Assembly (NCBI GenBank): GCA_030620255.1 | Contig: JAUXFB010000048.1 | Location: 1 to 7,805 of the forward strand | Direction of reading: 5' to 3' | Length of the DNA: 7,805 bases | Source: Candidatus Aminicenantota bacterium | GTDB taxonomy: Bacteria; Acidobacteriota; Aminicenantia; UBA2199 | Shown here: piece by piece, positions 4,807 through 7,805 of the stretch | How the letters are laid out: each line of letters opens with the position of its first letter | Position numbering within the stretch: the stretch's first letter is position 1 | Position numbers and translations under genes: made by a program | The notes under the pieces: generated by a model | Told to the model about the DNA's origin: nothing | What the model saw: the letters and a program-made list of their open reading frames with translations, nothing else | The model's database searches: none

Positions 4807-7548
4807 ACAAATATAAAAAATCTTTATGAATCTGTAAAGGAAGAAGCATACGATTATGGTTTTGTTAAGCCGGAACCCCCAAAATATATTACTAATAATT
4901 TAAAGTACGAATTTTTTAAGTGGCAAAAAAATGCTTTTGAAAACTTTTTGACTTTTCAAGCCATTAAAGAAAGAAAAAACCCAAACAAGCCAACCCACTT
5001 AATGTTTAATATGGCAACAGGAACAGGAAAAACGCTTTTGATGGCTTCTGCCATTCTCTATTACTATGAGAAAGGGTATAGTCACTTTATTTTCTTTGTA
5101 AATCAAAACAACATTGTCGATAAAACCGAAAATAATTTTATAGATAAAACCCACTCCAAATATCTCTACAAAGACAAAATAGTTATTGATGATAAAACCA
5201 TTGCCATAAAGAAAGTGGAAACATTTAGCGATAATCCACAAGGAATAGAAATAAAGTTTACCACTATCCAAAAACTTTATAATGATATTCATTTAGAAAG
5301 AGAAAATCAAACAACTTTAGAAGATTTGCATAACAAGCATATTATTATGCTTGCTGATGAAGCTCATCACCTAAACGCAGACACTAAAAGTAAAAATGGA
5401 ATACAACAAGAACTTATACCCACTAAAATTACTTCTAAAACGAGTGAAACAGAAATTGAAAGAAAAGGTTGGGAACATACTGTTATAGAATTGATTTTGA
5501 ATAAGAACGGTACAAAAGAAGAAAATTGGAATGTTCTCTTAGAATTTACTGCAACTATCCCTGCAAACGAGAAAGTAGCAGAAAAATATGAAGATAAAAT
5601 AATTTACAAATTTGGATTAAAAGAATTTTTAAGTGCTGGATACACAAAAGAGATTAATCTTATTTCCTCTACTCTTGATAAAAAAGAAAGAATTTTACAG
5701 GCATTGCTGTTTCAATGGTATAGACACAAAATAGCACTTAAAAATGGAATTGCAAATTTTAAACCGGTTATTCTTTTTAGAAGTAAAATGATTGAAGAAT
5801 CAAAAGCGGATTATAAAGAGTTTTTGAACTGGACTGAAAATATAACAAGAAAAGATTTTGATTTTCTCGAAAATATTGCTAACAGAATTTATGAAGCAAA
5901 ACAACCAACACTTTTTGAACAGGGGAAATCCAGAACTGAACAAGTTTTGGATTTTATTAGAAAAGAAAATATCTCTTATTCAGAAATATCCGAATTTATC
6001 AAAAGTAATTTTACTAAAAATAATGTTATTATTACTAATTCAAAAATGAATAAAACAAAAACTGAAAAAACAACAGAAGAACAAGAAAGATTGCTAAATA
6101 ATCTTGAAGATAAAAACAACCATATTAGAGCAATTTTTACTGTTGATAGATTAACCGAGGGATGGGATGTTTTAAATCTTTTTGATATTGTTAGGCTATA
6201 TCAAGGACAAAACGCAGGGGGGAGTACCAAGAAAACTCCAGAAGCAACCACTAAAGAAAAACAACTTATTGGAAGAGGGGTAAGATATTTTCCTTTTACA
6301 CATAAAGACAAAATCAAAAATAAAAGAAAGTTTGATGATGATTTAAAAAATGAATTAAGAATATTGGAAGAATTGTATTATTACACTTATGATGAAGAAT
6401 CAAGATATATTTCGCACCTTAAAAAGGAGCTAAAAAAGGACGGATATATAAGAGATGATAAAATAATAAAAACTTTCAGTTTAAAAAAAGATTTTCAAAA
6501 AAGCGATTTTTATAAAAACACAAAAGTTTGGTATAACAAACAAAAAGATAATCCTAATAGAAAGAAAAAATCTCTTGAATATATTAAAAATAATTTTTCT
6601 TTTGAGTATAAAATTCAAGGATTAGAAATGTACGAACAAGAATTAGAACTTAGTAAGAAAATAGATTTACAAAGATTGAACTTGCAAGAAAGTAATTTGC
6701 ATATAATTTCCATAAAATTTAAGGATATTGAAAAGCACATATTTAGAAAAGCTATAAATATTAAAGCAAAACAAGAGAACTCCCTATTCCAATTTAAAGA
6801 GCTAAAAGAAGAATTGGAAATAGAGACTATTGATGACTTACAGAAAGATGAATTTCTTGGAGATTTTAATTTAAAAATAACTGTTAATAGATTAATTGTT
6901 TATGATAATATCAAAGGAGAAGATAAGTTAAATATTACATTAAAATTTCTGGAAAATATATTTACGGAATTGAAAATTTCTATTACTCCAAAAATTGGGA
7001 GTTTGAAATTTTATCCTTCAAGTTTTGAAAAAATATTTGGAGAGCCTAAGATTAAAGCTATTAATAAAAACAATTTGGATGATTCAATAGCTAAAAATAA
7101 TGAATGGTATGTTTTGGATGGATTTGTTGGAACAAGTGAAGAAAGAGGACTTATTGAATTTATTAAAGAAACGATCGGAAATTTAGAAGAAAAATATAAT
7201 GAAATCTATTTGCTGAGAAATGAAGAAGTTTACAAGATTTATGATTTTGATAGAGGAAGAGGTTTTCAACCTGACTTTATTTTGTTCTTGAAAAATAAAA
7301 ATAAAATTAATATGTATTATCAAATATTTATTGAGCCAAAAGGGAATGAGTATGTTGGGGATAATAAAACTTTTAAAAAAGGAAAAGAAAGTTGGAAAGA
7401 AACATTTTTAGAGCAAATCTCAGAAAAATACGGATTTCAAAATATTATAAAAGCAGAAACTATTAATTATAGATTGATTGGATTACCTTTCTTTAATAAA
7501 GACCATAATATGAACTTCAAAGAAAAGTATCAGGTAATAATAAACTGA
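4804..7548 (+). CDS. res: Type III restriction endonuclease subunit (Res)
   Basis: This 914-residue protein is the ATP-dependent cleavage subunit that partners Mod. Type III enzymes use ATP hydrolysis to communicate between two unmethylated sites in opposite orientation and then cut DNA beside one of them. Superfamily 2 helicase motifs are in order: Walker A MATGTGKT (70-77), DEAH (185-188), TAT (249-251), EGWDV (452-456) and QLIGRGVR (487-494). The C-terminal nuclease keeps P823-D824 and, 20 residues later, E844-P-K846-G, a complete PD-(D/E)xK site. The length fits the family's usual 900-1000 residues. It lies last in the operon, 2 nt after rhuM and without a clear ribosome binding site, which would tend to keep its output below that of Mod. 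No frameshift or missing motif was seen, so the enzyme should be active. Confidence 0.96.
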   Translation: MTNIKNLYESVKEEAYDYGFVKPEPPKYITNNLKYEFFKWQKNAFENFLTFQAIKERKNPNKPTHLMFNMATGTGKTLLMASAILYYYEKGYSHFIFFVNQNNIVDKTENNFIDKTHSKYLYKDKIVIDDKTIAIKKVETFSDNPQGIEIKFTTIQKLYNDIHLERENQTTLEDLHNKHIIMLADEAHHLNADTKSKNGIQQELIPTKITSKTSETEIERKGWEHTVIELILNKNGTKEENWNVLLEFTATIPANEKVAEKYEDKIIYKFGLKEFLSAGYTKEINLISSTLDKKERILQALLFQWYRHKIALKNGIANFKPVILFRSKMIEESKADYKEFLNWTENITRKDFDFLENIANRIYEAKQPTLFEQGKSRTEQVLDFIRKENISYSEISEFIKSNFTKNNVIITNSKMNKTKTEKTTEEQERLLNNLEDKNNHIRAIFTVDRLTEGWDVLNLFDIVRLYQGQNAGGSTKKTPEATTKEKQLIGRGVRYFPFTHKDKIKNKRKFDDDLKNELRILEELYYYTYDEESRYISHLKKELKKDGYIRDDKIIKTFSLKKDFQKSDFYKNTKVWYNKQKDNPNRKKKSLEYIKNNFSFEYKIQGLEMYEQELELSKKIDLQRLNLQESNLHIISIKFKDIEKHIFRKAINIKAKQENSLFQFKELKEELEIETIDDLQKDEFLGDFNLKITVNRLIVYDNIKGEDKLNITLKFLENIFTELKISITPKIGSLKFYPSSFEKIFGEPKIKAINKNNLDDSIAKNNEWYVLDGFVGTSEERGLIEFIKETIGNLEEKYNEIYLLRNEEVYKIYDFDRGRGFQPDFILFLKNKNKINMYYQIFIEPKGNEYVGDNKTFKKGKESWKETFLEQISEKYGFQNIIKAETINYRLIGLPFFNKDHNMNFKEKYQVIIN

Positions 7549-7611
7549 AACAATACTTAAAATTGGGTGCTTAATCAAGAATTTCTTATTATCAATAAAT
7601 TAACTCTTATC
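7549..7611. other. Intergenic tail after res, no clear terminator
   Basis: This AT-rich stretch directly follows the res TGA. The only dyad is AAGAATTTCTT (7577-7587), whose arms are 5 nt around a single base, too tight to fold as a hairpin. No intrinsic terminator was found, so the operon transcript may continue into the following region. Confidence 0.4.
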
Positions 7612-7640
7612 TTGACATTTAATGGCAATTGCTTTATATA
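7612..7640 (+). promoter_or_regulatory. Near-consensus sigma70-type promoter facing out of the window
   Basis: A perfect -35 box TTGACA (7612-7617) is followed after exactly 17 nt by TATATA (7635-7640), five of six matches to the -10 consensus. A perfect TATAAT also lies at 7644-7649 but its 26-nt spacing to the -35 is too long. Transcription would start near 7647. Only very short frames follow inside the window (for example ATG at 7669 with 5 codons), so the promoter may serve a gene beyond the right edge or a small RNA. Confidence 0.6.
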
Positions 7641-7689
7641 TTCTATAATTGGAAATTTAGAAATAATATGAAGGATGTCGGTTGATTAC

Positions 7690-7726
7690 ATATGATATTT
7701 ATTATTTCATATATTTTTTATCATAT
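7690..7726 (+). repeat. Inverted repeat downstream of the 7612 promoter
   Basis: ATATGATA (7690-7697) and TATCATAT (7719-7726) are perfect 8-nt reverse complements separated by 21 nt of almost pure A and T. It would form a weak hairpin about 45 nt into any transcript from the 7612-7640 promoter, or could be an operator. It is not followed by a tight T tract, so it is not a good terminator. The rest of the tail to 7805 shows no gene or repeat that I can support. Confidence 0.35.
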
Positions 7727-7805
7727 CTCATATTTGATTTTATTAGCAATAATAATCTTGAATTTAATTTCAATATCCATAAAAACCAATATGTATTTGT
7801 TGAAA

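Noticed and set aside
4999..5292. Antisense open frame inside res
   Set aside because: It overlaps the Walker A region of res on the opposite strand; the composition is that of a shadow frame and no family is recognised.
5858..6049. Second plus-strand open frame inside res
   Set aside because: It is an alternative frame within the continuous helicase coding sequence, with no motif of its own.
568..7548. Recoded TGA (as in some candidate phyla)
   Set aside because: Glycine is encoded by GGN throughout, no in-frame TGA interrupts any conserved domain, and TGA ends res at a normal family length.
7577..7587. AAGAATTTCTT as the operon terminator
   Set aside because: The arms are separated by one base, so it cannot form a stable hairpin, and it lacks GC pairs and a following T tract.
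7689..7735. Repeated TCATAT words as a CRISPR or iteron array
   Set aside because: The units are only six bases of AT-rich sequence with irregular spacing and no conserved repeat-spacer pattern.

Overview
The window is a very AT-rich bacterial segment holding one rightward four-gene operon. The operon looks like a composite defence island: a Type III restriction-modification system (mod first, res last) with two extra genes between its subunits. Those two are a Shedu-family (DUF4263) nuclease and a RhuM-family protein. All four frames are intact, use the standard code (TAA or TGA stops, Gly from GGN) and together fill positions 568-7548 almost without a gap.

Layout. Positions 1-567 are a leader region. 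It holds a GC-richer compound inverted-repeat element at 36-133 and a good sigma70-type promoter at 224-252 (TTGAAA, 17-nt spacer, TACAAT). An inverted repeat at 248-265 overlaps the -10 box. Two doubtful short frames follow at 306-443 and 440-556. The mod gene begins at 568, followed by the Shedu gene at 2676, rhuM at 3770 and res at 4804. After res, 7549-7805 is an AT-rich tail with a near-consensus promoter (7612-7640) facing right and an inverted repeat (7690-7726), but no convincing gene.

How the genes may work together. Mod is a beta-class adenine methyltransferase and Res a superfamily 2 helicase with a C-terminal PD-(D/E)xK nuclease. Both carry all the key motifs I can check, so the Type III system should be active. 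The Shedu protein also keeps its nuclease signature, so the operon encodes two different phage-directed nucleases plus a protein of unclear function from the RhuM family. The three gene junctions are identical over 11 bases (AAATAATTATG): each upstream gene ends in a Lys codon and TAA, then TT, then the next ATG. Two of the three lack a clear Shine-Dalgarno sequence. This suggests termination-reinitiation coupling, and possibly module insertion at a fixed seam between mod and res.

Organism. The low GC, the standard code and the dispersed palindromic repeat of the 'CATTGCGAG...GAAGCAATCT' kind suggest a candidate-phylum (for example Patescibacteria/CPR) or other low-GC uncultured bacterium. 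The repeat type is not confined to one phylum, so the taxonomic call is weak.
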